DNA of 64,000 nucleotides, from assembly GCA_019695235.1 (NCBI GenBank), contig JAIBAI010000005.1:1-64000 (forward strand), written 5' to 3'. Below the pieces are notes generated by a model. That model did no database searches. It worked only from the letters and a program-made list of their open reading frames with translations, and was not told the origin of the DNA. This document shows, in pieces, positions 1 through 9,383 of the stretch; position 1 is the stretch's first letter; each line of letters begins with the position of its first letter. Position numbers and translations under genes: made by a program. This DNA comes from Bacteroidia bacterium (lineage in GTDB: Bacteria; Bacteroidota; Bacteroidia; M30B66).

Positions 1-636
1 AGCATGCCAGATGCAAATACATTTGCGGTTAGCAATGGGTCATCAATAGAGATGTATAGTTGGGATGGAAATGATTGGACTCAAAAAGGAGCAGGAATAT
101 CTGGAGGTAGTAGAGTAGATATGCCGGATGCCAACACAATTGCGATAAGTGATCCTTTGGATGGACTCCCTTATAAAGGAAAAGCAGCAATTTATCGCTG
201 GAATGGGACAGAGTGGGTTCAACCTGACACTGCTTTTATTGGGGAAAATTATGATTATTTAGGAGCGGCAATAAGCATGCCAGACGGCAATAATATAGCC
301 ATTGGTATCCCTGGTTTTAGTAGTGGCGGAACTACTGAATCTGCGCGATACGTAAGGGTGTATTCATTAGGTAATGATGTGGGAATTGATAAGAACTACT
401 TTGATCCAAAATTTATGATTACACCTAATCCTGCAAGCAGCTACATTACGCTTAATGAACTTCCAACAAACCCTAACATAAAAATAACAGATACAACAGG
501 AAAAACAGTGTTTTCTGGTACAACAAACACCACTGAACTTAGTATAAACACTTCTGATTTTGCCAATGGAATTTACATCGTAATGGTTTCATCAGAAAGA
601 AAATCTGTAAATAAAAAACTAATAATTAATCACTAA
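1..636 (+). CDS. T9SS-sorted secreted repeat protein, 5' end outside the window
   Basis: The reading frame is open to base 1, so the first ATG at 4 is probably internal and the gene is 5'-truncated. About 210 residues remain. Three repeats begin with MPDANT or MPDGNN (residues about 1, 40 and 91), and the first two carry a W(D/N)G..W element; this resembles the short beta-propeller repeats (FG-GAP-like) common in Bacteroidota exoproteins. From about residue 135 there is a type A Por sorting domain: a PNPAS motif, a KITDTTGK segment and an NGIYIVMV segment, ending in KKLIINH. Such domains direct export through the type IX secretion system, whose core genes lie at 45.9-51.6 kb. The substrate or partner of the repeat region is unknown. 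Confidence 0.8.
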   Translation, partial: SMPDANTFAVSNGSSIEMYSWDGNDWTQKGAGISGGSRVDMPDANTIAISDPLDGLPYKGKAAIYRWNGTEWVQPDTAFIGENYDYLGAAISMPDGNNIAIGIPGFSSGGTTESARYVRVYSLGNDVGIDKNYFDPKFMITPNPASSYITLNELPTNPNIKITDTTGKTVFSGTTNTTELSINTSDFANGIYIVMVSSERKSVNKKLIINH

Positions 637-660
637 ATAAACTATTACAACTGAATGTCA

Positions 661-693
661 AAAAAGGGCTGAACTAAAGTTCAGCCCTTTTTT
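661..693. terminator. Bidirectional intrinsic terminator
   Basis: A 10-bp perfect stem (666-675 with 678-687, GGGCTGAACT paired with AGTTCAGCCC) is flanked by A5 on the left and T6 on the right, so it can end transcription from both sides. It lies between the convergent T9SS cargo gene and hrpB, and its right arm contains the hrpB stop codon (681-683). Confidence 0.85.
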
Positions 694-3173
694 GTTGGCC
701 TGCCCTTCGCAACAGGGATGGCCGTCCATGGGTCATCTGGCCAGGCGTGTTTCGGGTAACGCCGTTTCAATTCTTTACGCACCTCAAAATAGGTTGAATT
801 CCAAAAGCTTCGCAGGTCTGCTGTTACCTGTACCGGTTTGTACCCTGGCGAAAGCAGGTGCAGGAGCAATGGTGTTTTTCCCTCGTTGATTCGGGGGGTA
901 TCAGCCATACCAAATACTTCCTGCAGGCGCACTGATAAAACAGGTGCTGCCCCTGTCGGCAGATAGCTAATGGGTAGGCTTGAACCACTGGGAACCTGTA
1001 TCTTTTCAGGAAGCTTATGGTTCAACTCCTGCATACGTTCCCAACCGAGCCATTGCTCTATCAGTGGTCTTAAGGCTATACGCTGCAGGTCTTCGTTTTT
1101 TTTCACCTTGTCTAATGGAGCGTTAAACCATGCTTCAAGATGGTTCAAAAGCGCTGTTGTTGATATATCGGGGCAGTCGCTGCTTCCGTTCCAGGCACTC
1201 ATACAAAACATGCGGTTTTGAAGGCTTGACACTGCCGCATCCCAGTTTAACAACTGCTCCCCGTCGCGTTGAATGGCTGCCAAAATTGCTGCTTTCACCC
1301 TTGCCGGGTCTGGGTTTGTCAAGGGTTTCGACTTCAGAACCAGGCTACCCAGGCGTAAATCCTGGCTGTTTACCAATCCACCTTTGCGGGTATCCCAGAC
1401 TATAACTTCCTGTTCTTTCACACGATGAATAAGGTCGCCCGGATGTATCGGGGCTGCCAGAAATATCTTCCCCATGCCTTCACGCATATCCAGATGGGCC
1501 ACAGCCAACCAGGGCTCATGTGCCAGAGGGTCCTGGTGTGAGATCATTGCAAGGCGTCCGTTCGACAATTGAAACTGGGCATTGTTGCCTGGGCGTGCAG
1601 AGGCAATACGTTCGGGGAAGGCAAATGCAAGCAACAATCCTGTCTCATAAGGGTCAACCTGACCCTTATCTTCGTTAATTCCCAGGAGTTTGCAAAATGA
1701 AGTTGCACTTTTTGTAATCTGAACCCAGCGCCCATCACGGTTAGTCTGCCCTGTCCTTGTTCTGCGGAGTTTTTCAATACGCAGGGTTATATCAGCACCG
1801 GCCTCTCTGCCAAGAGGGTCACGGTTATCTAAAACTGCTGCCAGGTCAGCAGCGAGTGCTTTCTGCTCATTTGATTCTGCTTTGAGCAACATGTGCGCTA
1901 AGCGCGGATGGCAGGGCATGCGTAATAACTGTTTGCCGTGCTCTGAAATTTTGCCGCCTTCAAGCGCTTCCAGCTCCTCAAGTAATTGCCTGCTTTGTTC
2001 GTAAGCCGCTGCGGGCGGGAGGTCTATCCACGAAAGGTCTGTTGGTCTTAAACAGCCCCAGGAAGCCAACTCAAGCACCAAACCACTAAGGTCGGCTTCC
2101 ATGATTTCTGGCACACGGCGTGCATCAAGCCTTTGTTGAGTAGCAAGTGTCCACATCCGGTAACAACTGCCCGGTTCGGTACGTCCGGCACGACCGGCGC
2201 GCTGTTCTGCAGCATCAGCAGTGATACGTACTGTAACAAGTCGCGAAAGACCAGTGCCGGGATCAAATTGCAACTTACGCGTAAATCCACTGTCAATAAC
2301 AATTCTTACCCCGCCAATGGTCAGGCTGGTTTCAGCAATTGAGGTCGCCAGCACCACCTTTCTCCGGCCAGCCTTATCCGGTAATAAAGCCTGCTTTTGC
2401 TTTGCCGGAGGCAATTGCCCGAACAAAGGATAGATTGCCAAATCAAGCGCTTCCTTTTCAAGTAGTGCAGCACATTTAACAATCTCTGCTTCGCCTGGAA
2501 GAAAGGCAAGTATATCGCCCTTTTCGGCCATCAAACAAGTAAGCACCTGGCGTGCCATGAGTTCGGGCAACATACGCTCATCGGCCTCCTGACCATAGCG
2601 TATATCCACCGGATAAGCTTTACCGGCACTGCTTATAAGCGGGGCATCGAGCATCCGGCACAAACCTTCCGTATCAAGTGTGGCCGACATAATTAAAATG
2701 CGCAAATCAGGCCTGAGTACCTGCTGTGCCTCTCTGCATAGCGCCAAAGCCAAATCAGCATGGATGCTCCTTTCGTGAAATTCATCAAAAATCACCAGCC
2801 CCACCCCTTCAAGCGTATTGTCGCTTTGCAACATACGTGTGAGGATTCCTTCAGTAAGTACCTCGACCTTGGTGTTAGAACTAATTTTATTCTCAAACCT
2901 GATACGGTAACCAATGGTTTCTCCGGCTTCTTCACCCAGCATTTCTGCCATGCGTGTGGCAACAGCACGGGCTGCCAAGCGCCTTGGTTCAAGCATTAAA
3001 ATCTTTTGACCCTGTAGCCAGCTTTCATCTTTCAGGGCAAGTGGTAGTAGCGTGCTTTTGCCTGCACCAGGCGGGGCCGACAATACCAGTGTGTTCTTAC
3101 CTTCGAGTGCCTGCCTGAGCGCTGGTATAACCTGTACAACAGGCAGTTGTGAATGCAGTGAATTAAAAGACAA
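681..3173 (-). CDS. hrpB: ATP-dependent helicase HrpB (DEAH/RHA family)
   Basis: 830 residues, the usual HrpB length. Superfamily 2 motifs appear in order: Walker A APPGAGKST (33-41), DEFH (130-133), SAT (163-165) and motif VI QRAGRAGR. The HrpB-type C-terminal region follows, ending in a basic tail. HrpB is a DEAH-box RNA-helicase-like NTPase whose physiological substrate is not well defined. The start ATG at 3173 lies 47 bp downstream of the pheS stop on the same strand, so co-transcription with pheS is possible. The stop codon is inside the bidirectional terminator at 661-693. Confidence 0.93.
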   Translation of the reverse strand: MSFNSLHSQLPVVQVIPALRQALEGKNTLVLSAPPGAGKSTLLPLALKDESWLQGQKILMLEPRRLAARAVATRMAEMLGEEAGETIGYRIRFENKISSNTKVEVLTEGILTRMLQSDNTLEGVGLVIFDEFHERSIHADLALALCREAQQVLRPDLRILIMSATLDTEGLCRMLDAPLISSAGKAYPVDIRYGQEADERMLPELMARQVLTCLMAEKGDILAFLPGEAEIVKCAALLEKEALDLAIYPLFGQLPPAKQKQALLPDKAGRRKVVLATSIAETSLTIGGVRIVIDSGFTRKLQFDPGTGLSRLVTVRITADAAEQRAGRAGRTEPGSCYRMWTLATQQRLDARRVPEIMEADLSGLVLELASWGCLRPTDLSWIDLPPAAAYEQSRQLLEELEALEGGKISEHGKQLLRMPCHPRLAHMLLKAESNEQKALAADLAAVLDNRDPLGREAGADITLRIEKLRRTRTGQTNRDGRWVQITKSATSFCKLLGINEDKGQVDPYETGLLLAFAFPERIASARPGNNAQFQLSNGRLAMISHQDPLAHEPWLAVAHLDMREGMGKIFLAAPIHPGDLIHRVKEQEVIVWDTRKGGLVNSQDLRLGSLVLKSKPLTNPDPARVKAAILAAIQRDGEQLLNWDAAVSSLQNRMFCMSAWNGSSDCPDISTTALLNHLEAWFNAPLDKVKKNEDLQRIALRPLIEQWLGWERMQELNHKLPEKIQVPSGSSLPISYLPTGAAPVLSVRLQEVFGMADTPRINEGKTPLLLHLLSPGYKPVQVTADLRSFWNSTYFEVRKELKRRYPKHAWPDDPWTAIPVAKGRPTKKG

Positions 3174-3220
3174 ACTGGTGATTTATTATGCGAATTCTTT
3201 TGTTGTTTATAGCAACAAAA

Positions 3221-4255
3221 TCACCAACCGGTGTTAAACTGTTTCAAAAATCGCAGGTCGTTCTGAGAAAAAAGACGCAAATCTTTTACCTGGTATTTCA
3301 AAATTGCAATGCGTTCAATGCCCATACCCAGCGCGAAACCGGTATATTTTTCCGGGTCAATATTGCAATTTCGCAGCACATTAGGGTGCACCATCCCGCA
3401 ACCTAAAATCTCAACCCAACCCGAATATTTACAGATATTGCATCCATCGCCTTTACAAACCGAGCAGGAGATATCCATTTCTGCCGATGGTTCTGTGAAA
3501 GGAAAATACGAAGGCCGCAAGCGGATTTGTGTGTCTTTCCCGAACAGCTCTCTTGCAAGATAGAGCAGTGTTTGCTTCAAATCTGCAAACGAAACACCCT
3601 GGTCAATATAAAGCGCTTCCACTTGGTGAAAGAAACAATGTGCACGTGCCGAAACGGCTTCGTTGCGATAAACCCGGCCTGGCATAATCATGCGGAAAGG
3701 CGGTTGTCCGGCTTCCATCATTCTTATTTGAACTGATGAGGTATGGGTGCGCAGCGCCATCTCAGGTTCAGTACTGATAAAGAATGTGTCTTGCATATCA
3801 CGGGCCGGATGGTCTTTCGGGAAGTTCAAAGCCGAGAAGTTATGCCAGTCGTCTTCAATTTCCGGACCTTCAGCTACCGAAAAACCTATGCGGTTAAAAA
3901 TCTCCTGAATCTCATTGGCAACAATAGAAAGGGGATGCCGGCTGCCTAATGAAAAAGGCCATCCCGGAGCAGAATAATCTGTTTGTTGTGCCTGTTTCGC
4001 CGAATGATTTGTTGTAGAAGAAGCTGCTTTCCATGCCGCTTCAGCCTTGCTTTTCAATACGTTCAGCGATTTACCAATATCTTTTCTGTACTGGGGTTCT
4101 ACTGCTCTGAATGTGTCAAACAGCAGGCTAATCCGGCCTTTTTTACTTAAATATTTCAGCCTGAATTGCTCTGCTTGCTCAGCAGAACCAAGCTGAAGTG
4201 CATTCAGCTCTTGGTCAATACTTTCAATTTCTACAACTAGCGGATGTTTTTCCAT
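3221..4255 (-). CDS. pheS: Phenylalanyl-tRNA synthetase alpha subunit
   Basis: Catalytic alpha subunit of PheRS, which charges tRNA-Phe together with PheT (no pheT is in the window). From the ATG at 4255 the product is 344 residues, normal for PheS. It has an N-terminal helical arm (1-90), a GSRHPLS segment, class II motif 2 around VYRNEAVSARAHCFFHQ, a Cys-rich loop (CSVCKGDGCNICK), and motif 3 GFALGMGIER near the C-terminus. An in-frame ATG at 4429 was not used: it would add 58 non-homologous residues and run through the promoter and start of the divergent lipoprotein gene. Confidence 0.95.
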   Translation of the reverse strand: MEKHPLVVEIESIDQELNALQLGSAEQAEQFRLKYLSKKGRISLLFDTFRAVEPQYRKDIGKSLNVLKSKAEAAWKAASSTTNHSAKQAQQTDYSAPGWPFSLGSRHPLSIVANEIQEIFNRIGFSVAEGPEIEDDWHNFSALNFPKDHPARDMQDTFFISTEPEMALRTHTSSVQIRMMEAGQPPFRMIMPGRVYRNEAVSARAHCFFHQVEALYIDQGVSFADLKQTLLYLARELFGKDTQIRLRPSYFPFTEPSAEMDISCSVCKGDGCNICKYSGWVEILGCGMVHPNVLRNCNIDPEKYTGFALGMGIERIAILKYQVKDLRLFSQNDLRFLKQFNTGW

Positions 4256-4332
4256 ACCAGGCAAAGATAAGGGAAACCTAATGCCTTGCCGAAACGTATA
4301 TACGAAACCACATGAGGGAATCGTTTTTTTAT

Positions 4333-4340
4333 TACATTTG
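4333..4340 (+). promoter_or_regulatory. Candidate TAnnTTTG -7 element for the 4359 lipoprotein gene
   Basis: TACATTTG matches the Bacteroidota -7 consensus and sits 18 bases before the ATG at 4359. No clear TTG -33 element is visible at the usual distance. It lies in the divergent interval with pheS. Confidence 0.45.
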
Positions 4341-4358
4341 AACACTCTATCGCATACC

Positions 4359-4727
4359 ATGAAACCTTTGCCGAAAATCAACCTGGTGCTAATTATTGCC
4401 CTTCTGTTCACAGGTCTTAGCTCCTGCAAGAAAGAAGATCAAACTTCTACGTTGGTTGTCAAGGTTGTTCGTGCAAGTGGTTCCCCTCTCAGTGGAGCCC
4501 GTGTTAAAATCACCTCTAAGCAGGCGCAGACTTCCGGCAAAGGTGAGATGGCTGATTATCTGCCCAAAACAGCATTAACTGACGGGGCTGGCTTAAGTAC
4601 CTTCACTTTTAAATATCCGGCAATTCTCGATGTTGAGGTGACACACGTTTCTTTTCCGGTGCCAACCGAAGATTTAATTAAGCTTGAACCGGGCGAAACA
4701 GTGCAGAAAGTTATTACAGTTCAGTAA
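4359..4727 (+). CDS. Small predicted lipoprotein with an Ig/transthyretin-like domain
   Basis: 122 residues from the ATG at 4359. An in-frame ATG at 4281 would place 26 residues ahead of a good signal peptide, so it is less likely. The N-terminus is basic, then hydrophobic, and ends in the lipobox GLSSC followed by KKED. The mature part resembles a carboxypeptidase-regulatory or transthyretin-like beta sandwich: STLVVKVV, GSPLSGARVKI, TDGAGLSTFTF and YPAILDVEVTH. Such domains occur as envelope modules, but no specific role can be read. Its 3' end overlaps the convergent gene at 4714 by 14 bp. Confidence 0.7.
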   Translation: MKPLPKINLVLIIALLFTGLSSCKKEDQTSTLVVKVVRASGSPLSGARVKITSKQAQTSGKGEMADYLPKTALTDGAGLSTFTFKYPAILDVEVTHVSFPVPTEDLIKLEPGETVQKVITVQ

Positions 4728-5112
4728 TCGCTTCTATTGGGTAAACGTCTGAAAAATAGCTGATTAAAGCCTCTTTCATCACAAACATCTGCTGCCCTGC
4801 ATTGAGTGAAGGCAGCTTATCTGTTTGCTTCCAATGCGGAAATCCATCCGCATCATGGCCTTCAAATTCGTAATAACCATAGGGCTCAAGCAAGGTACAA
4901 ATGGCAATATGAAACACCTCCATCTTTTGGTCTTTATTGTACTTACGGTTGCCTTTGCCTAACTCCTGAACCCCCACCAGAAATAGTACCGCCTGCAAAT
5001 CCGGCTCTCCCCCGAAGTCTTTTGCAATATGGGCAAGAAGCTGCTTCCACTTGGCTTCTGTTTCAAGCAGGTGCTGATTTTTGCCGGAAGATTTGCTTAG
5101 GGTACGATCCAT
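4714..5112 (-). CDS. Conserved-looking hypothetical protein
   Basis: 132 residues from the ATG at 5112; an ATG at 5187 would extend it deep into the upstream gene. The start overlaps the stop of the M43 protease gene (5097-5099) by 16 bp, which supports translational coupling and a real third gene of the 7971-to-4714 operon. No signal peptide or membrane segment is visible. The protein is soluble, mixed alpha/beta and rich in charged residues, with segments LLAHIAKDFGGEPDLQAVLFLVG and FEGHDADGFPHWK. I do not recognise the family. Confidence 0.65.
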   Translation of the reverse strand: MDRTLSKSSGKNQHLLETEAKWKQLLAHIAKDFGGEPDLQAVLFLVGVQELGKGNRKYNKDQKMEVFHIAICTLLEPYGYYEFEGHDADGFPHWKQTDKLPSLNAGQQMFVMKEALISYFSDVYPIEAITEL

Positions 5113-7259
5113 CTTAATGTTTTCTGACTTGAGCCAAGCGGCTGAATAGTAACTATATAGACTCCGGGAAGGGGTTTGTTTGAACAAATGCCTGCAAGTT
5201 GGATGCCTCCTGAAGTACTTGCATTTGCCGTGATAACCCTACTTCCTATCAGTCGCCCTGAAATGTCGGTAATGAAAATCTCAGCCCCCGAAAGCATAAT
5301 TCCATCCCAGCCCAATACAGCCTCTTCTGCACCAGGGTTCGGCACAATTTGTAAGCGGTCTTTCAGGGTGAAATCTTCCTGCCCCAGCACATGACCAAAA
5401 ATATTGATGTCGTCAATGTAAAGGTTGTTTCCGTCGCCATCGGTAAAGGTAAAGCGGATAAGCCCTTTGCTTACTCCTGCCAGGTTACCTACCTGAACCG
5501 TTTCAGTACGCCATTGGTCTGCATTGGGTGTAAATGCATTTTTTAACAAGCTGTTTGTTGTGGCCAGATTTGCCCCGCTTTTCTGGTAGCGGCGTTGCCA
5601 TGTTTTGCCACAATCGGTTGAAATAAACACCTCCAGCCTGTCAGTTGACTCGGCGTTCTTTCGTGCATAAGCAAGTCTGAAGGTGATGGTAGCCGGGCTT
5701 TTCGCATCAGAAAAATTAATTGAAGGTGAGATCACTGAGCTTACTGTTCCTGCCGGATGGTCAAGGTTTTGGTATTTCAATGAATAATTGCCGGAAGAGG
5801 AGCTTGCGTTTGTACGCACAAAACTGCTTTCTGCCCCATCAACACGCCAGTTGGTGTTGAAATTGCTCGTTGATGCCGGAAAGGAACCACTTTCAAATCC
5901 TTCAGTCAGGGGGGCTTTTATCGAAGGGTTATCAGTATAAACATATACAAATTCTGTGCGAGTAAGTGTACCCGAACCCTTGCTGTTGCTAACGGTTAGG
6001 GTTATCGGATAGACGCCGGGGCTGTTATATTTTATCGTTGGGTTTTGCGCATCAGATGTTGCCGGGTTTGCACCTGGCAGAGACCAGCTCCATGTCCATG
6101 TATTGTCAATAGTGGCATTGTAACTCTTGTCTGAAAGGGTAAGGCTGGTACCCGGACAAACCTGTGTTGCACTTGCTTTGAAATCGGCAATAGGAGTGCA
6201 AACACCAGGGCTATTGTTTACCCCTGTAAATACGAGGTTTGAATCTGACCAGATATTGCGTCGCCCTGATATGTATGAGTTGGCGGCGGCTATCATGCGA
6301 TTTTTCTGGCCCAGGGTAAACATCAATGCACAGCCCGAATAGTCCATGTAATTCTGAACATTATCTACTTTGTCTGGTATTTCATTGGTGCAGGTGTTTT
6401 GCGCCAGGTTGCATCCATTGTTAGTTGTTCCAATGGTTTTCGGAGTATCCCCAACAAAATCACCCTGCCCGCTACAACTTGCAGTCTGCCCAATATCTTC
6501 ATCGCCCCATACATGGCTTAAATTAAACCAGTGCCCTACTTCATGCGTAAGTGTTCGTTTGGCGAAATTTGCGCCTGATGAGGTGCCAATACCTCCGAAC
6601 TGACGGTTTATTATAATCACCCCGTCAACGCCTGATGCGATACTTACCCCTGGTAGATATGAATAGCCGCCTGCATTGAACGAAATATTCTGAACTACCC
6701 AGATATTCAGGTAACGGTTGGTAGGCCATGATATGAGCTCTTTTACGTTGTCGTCTGCGTTAAACGTTAAAACGGTTTGGGTGCGGGTAATGCCATTGGT
6801 ACATTTCCCCTGAGGATCTTTCCGGGCAAGGCGAAACTCAAATCCAACGTCAGCAGTAATACCGGCAAAGGCAGGAATTACCTCGTTGATATCCGGGTTT
6901 AATCTTCTGAAATCTTCGTTTAATATGCGCAAAGCATCATACACCTGCTCATCGGATATATTTTCAGTGCCGTAGTTGTGCATGATATGTACCACCACCG
7001 GAATAATCTTAATCTCTGTCTCACGGCTAACAGATGAATCTTTGAAGGTGGCAGTAAAAGCTTCAAGTTGCGCTCTGTTTTGCCTGTATTGCTGGGCATC
7101 TTTGATAAAATGCCCGGTTGCCTTATAGGTTCCGCAAGGGAGTGCTTCTGGCTGTGAATAACCTTTACAAAGGACCGAAAACAGTATAATTCCGGCTAAA
7201 ATATGCCGGGCTTGGGTGATGGGTATTAGTTTCAATGGTACAAATTTACAGAAATTCAC
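5097..7259 (-). CDS. Secreted M43 (pappalysin/cytophagalysin-type) zinc metalloprotease with PKD and T9SS sorting domains
   Basis: 720 residues. The N-terminal hydrophobic stretch ending near GYSQ looks like a signal peptide. The catalytic motif HEVGHWFNLSH (residues 239-249) has the HExxHxxxxxH zinc signature of the M43 family. A PKD-like domain follows (PIADFKAS... through GVYPITLTVSN), then a jelly-roll/MAM-like region, then a C-terminal sorting domain (PNPGAEEAVLGWDG, GRLIGS, PGVYIVTI). The protein should be exported through the T9SS and act outside the cell; its substrate is unknown. A TAAATTTG element (7241-7248, minus strand) lies inside the first codons, so a TTG at 7235 is an alternative start. 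The 5' end overlaps the upstream gene by 14 bp. Confidence 0.88.
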   Translation of the reverse strand: MNFCKFVPLKLIPITQARHILAGIILFSVLCKGYSQPEALPCGTYKATGHFIKDAQQYRQNRAQLEAFTATFKDSSVSRETEIKIIPVVVHIMHNYGTENISDEQVYDALRILNEDFRRLNPDINEVIPAFAGITADVGFEFRLARKDPQGKCTNGITRTQTVLTFNADDNVKELISWPTNRYLNIWVVQNISFNAGGYSYLPGVSIASGVDGVIIINRQFGGIGTSSGANFAKRTLTHEVGHWFNLSHVWGDEDIGQTASCSGQGDFVGDTPKTIGTTNNGCNLAQNTCTNEIPDKVDNVQNYMDYSGCALMFTLGQKNRMIAAANSYISGRRNIWSDSNLVFTGVNNSPGVCTPIADFKASATQVCPGTSLTLSDKSYNATIDNTWTWSWSLPGANPATSDAQNPTIKYNSPGVYPITLTVSNSKGSGTLTRTEFVYVYTDNPSIKAPLTEGFESGSFPASTSNFNTNWRVDGAESSFVRTNASSSSGNYSLKYQNLDHPAGTVSSVISPSINFSDAKSPATITFRLAYARKNAESTDRLEVFISTDCGKTWQRRYQKSGANLATTNSLLKNAFTPNADQWRTETVQVGNLAGVSKGLIRFTFTDGDGNNLYIDDINIFGHVLGQEDFTLKDRLQIVPNPGAEEAVLGWDGIMLSGAEIFITDISGRLIGSRVITANASTSGGIQLAGICSNKPLPGVYIVTIQPLGSSQKTLRWIVP

Positions 7260-7971
7260 CCGAAAGCTGCTTCATTAGCAGGCGTTTTGCCACAGGCAGG
7301 GCAGTTGCCTCCCAGGGCAGGGCAATGGCTGTATGAATGTAATAAGTAGCCGGATTGGGCATTTCTTTGTTCTGGCTCATCAGCTCAAGCTTGAGAGCCT
7401 GCGGACTTACAAAAGGTGAAGATGTGGCAGAGCGGATATATTTGGTGTACATCCCTCTGAATCGTTCACCTGCATTTTCAAACAATGTAACCGAATACTC
7501 ATAAATGCGTACCTCTCTGTTTTGCTGACTCTCCATAATCATGTATCCACTATCAGTATTTAAAGGCATGAGGCCTACCGGTTCAATATTCAGCTGACTT
7601 TCAACATATTCGTATATCTCACGGCCATTTTCAAGATGTTTTTCAAAACGAGGCATTGAAAAATCAACAATTTGCGCCAATTCGGTCATGATATTGTCGT
7701 CTTGTACCACTTTTTGATATGTTAACTTAAAGTACTGCATATCAACCCCTTCTAAACTCCCCCGAAACGATTGAAATAACTGATCTGAATTTTCACGAAA
7801 CGTTTTCAGGTTCCGGTAATGCTCTATCAAGTCTGAAAGGGTTGGATACAAGTGCTTTTCAGCAAAGCTTTTGCTTACTTCTTCAAGGTATGCCAATAAA
7901 ACATATTGCTTGTATTCAAGGTCAATATGGTCTTCGGTAAGCCAGTTTTTACTCAGCTGTTTCATCGCCAT
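7246..7971 (-). CDS. Hypothetical protein, first gene of the M43 protease operon
   Basis: 241 residues, no signal peptide or membrane helix. It appears mostly helical in the first 130 residues (HIDLEYKQYVLLAYLEEV, LSDLIEHYRNLKTFREN), with a mixed C-terminal half (SGYMIMESQQNREVRIYEYSVTLF). It overlaps the following protease gene by 14 bp, so the two are probably co-translated. The family is not recognised and function should not be inferred from the neighbour alone. An ATG two codons downstream (7965) is equally possible as start. Confidence 0.7.
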   Translation of the reverse strand: MAMKQLSKNWLTEDHIDLEYKQYVLLAYLEEVSKSFAEKHLYPTLSDLIEHYRNLKTFRENSDQLFQSFRGSLEGVDMQYFKLTYQKVVQDDNIMTELAQIVDFSMPRFEKHLENGREIYEYVESQLNIEPVGLMPLNTDSGYMIMESQQNREVRIYEYSVTLFENAGERFRGMYTKYIRSATSSPFVSPQALKLELMSQNKEMPNPATYYIHTAIALPWEATALPVAKRLLMKQLSGEFL

Positions 7972-8151
7972 TGGTTTGAAACTCTAATTAAAGAAACGGA
8001 TTGTTCTGTTAAAAGTTGCGGAGTGTAAGGTTTTAACATGCATTTGTTCATTTGCCGGATACATGGTTTTGAATTCAGGTGCAGCAATGAAATCATTGCC
8101 TGCTGTTAATTAAATTAGAATGTCACTCAAAATTAAACGCTGTATTTTCGA

Positions 8152-8160
8152 TAGGTTTGC
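8152..8160 (+). promoter_or_regulatory. Candidate TAnnTTTG promoter element for the OmpA-like gene
   Basis: TAGGTTTGC fits the Bacteroidota -7 consensus and lies 15 bases before the ATG at 8176. The divergent interval (7972-8175) also has a minus-strand TAATTTTG at 8128-8135, which could serve the operon starting at 7971. Confidence 0.45.
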
Positions 8161-8175
8161 AGTATTCTAAACAAA

Positions 8176-9204
8176 ATGAACAGTTATAAGCTCTTTTTTG
8201 CCTGCATAATTTCCGGAAGTATGTACCTCAGCTCATGTGTTCCGGCGCGTCAATTTGATGATATGAAAGCAGCCCGCGAGCGCTGCGACAGCGAACTGGC
8301 TGAATTAAAAGCAAAATACGAAACCTTTACCGCTAGAGAAAAAGAGCTTAACGTGAAGGTTGAAGAATTGAGTAAGCAGGCAAAGACGCTCTCAGGTGAT
8401 ACCGCCAGCCTGGGCTTGTCGTTACGCAGGCTAACAAGTAGCTATGATAAGCTCAACAGTACTTATGACCTGCTGTTGCAAAAGAATGAGCAATTGATGC
8501 GTGGAAAAGAGGATGACAATAAGAAACTGATGGGGCAGTTTCAGCTAACGCAGGAGGAGTTGATCAAGAAGGAAGACCAACTCAAGCTTGCTGAGGCCGA
8601 CCTGCAGAAGCGAAAGGCAGAGGTAGAAAGCCTGAGTGCCGACCTGAAAATATTTGAAAAAAACCTGAACGAGAAAGAAACAAAAGTAAAAGAGCTTGAA
8701 TCGGTGCTGGCTAAGAAAGATTCAACGGTAAAAGCACTTAAAACAAAGGTTTCAGATGCTTTGAGAGGCTTTCAGGACAATGGCCTTACGGTTGACATGA
8801 GAAATGGCAAGGTGTATATTTCATTAGAAGAGCGCCTGTTGTTTGCATCCGGCAGTACGGTGGTTGATGCCCGTGGCGTTACCGCCCTTAAAGATTTGGC
8901 AAAGGTATTAGAACGCGAATCAGATATACATGTGCTTATTGAAGGTCATACCGACAATGTGCCTATCAAAAGTGCTTCTATCAAAGACAATTGGGATTTA
9001 AGCGTCTTGCGTGCCACTTCAATCGTGCGCATTATTACAGCCAACTCTAAGGTTGACCCACGCCGTTTAACCGCTGCCGGAAGGGGTGAATTCTTCCCTA
9101 TTGACAAGGGCAACACCGCCGATGCACGCCGTAAGAACCGTCGTACTGAAATTATCCTGACACCCAAGCTCGATGAGTTGTTTCAAATCTTAGAAGCGCA
9201 GTAG
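8176..9204 (+). CDS. OmpA-family peptidoglycan-associated lipoprotein with long coiled coil
   Basis: 342 residues. The lipoprotein signal peptide has lipobox LSSC with Cys21. Residues about 30-190 form a charged heptad-rich coiled coil (KVEELSKQAKTL, AEADLQKRKAEVESLSADL). The C-terminal OmpA domain has the peptidoglycan-binding pattern: LLFASGSTVVDARG, IEGHTDNVPI, NWDLSVLRATSIVR and DARRKNRRTEI. It probably tethers the outer membrane to peptidoglycan. The coiled coil makes it unlike minimal Pal. It is a single-gene unit between a divergent operon and the convergent nuo genes. Confidence 0.9.
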   Translation: MNSYKLFFACIISGSMYLSSCVPARQFDDMKAARERCDSELAELKAKYETFTAREKELNVKVEELSKQAKTLSGDTASLGLSLRRLTSSYDKLNSTYDLLLQKNEQLMRGKEDDNKKLMGQFQLTQEELIKKEDQLKLAEADLQKRKAEVESLSADLKIFEKNLNEKETKVKELESVLAKKDSTVKALKTKVSDALRGFQDNGLTVDMRNGKVYISLEERLLFASGSTVVDARGVTALKDLAKVLERESDIHVLIEGHTDNVPIKSASIKDNWDLSVLRATSIVRIITANSKVDPRRLTAAGRGEFFPIDKGNTADARRKNRRTEIILTPKLDELFQILEAQ

Positions 9205-9278
9205 ATAGCCTTAGCCCCAGGAGGAACAGTTGCCCCCCAAGGAGCCAACTACTTAAATGACAATACATGTACCCCTTA

Positions 9279-9363
9279 CCCGCTGCCCGGCGGGGTCGCT
9301 TGTTTATACCACGATAACATTCAACAAACCAAATCCCATTTAATCCGACCCGCCACCGGCGGG
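9279..9363. repeat. Two GC-rich intergenic palindromes (REP-like) between ompA-like gene and nuoN
   Basis: The 179-bp convergent interval holds two short GC hairpins: CCCGC/GCGGG (9279-9283 with 9290-9294) and CCCGCC/GGCGGG (9349-9354 with 9358-9363). They lack U tracts typical of simple terminators, though they may help end both converging transcripts. A related element lies at 15867-15896. Confidence 0.4.
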
Positions 9364-9383
9364 GGCGAAGGTTTATTTTTTAT

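Noticed and set aside
4256-4429. 58-residue N-terminal extension of pheS
   Set aside because: Not PheS-like, and it would overlap the promoter and start of the divergent lipoprotein gene. The start at 4255 gives normal length.
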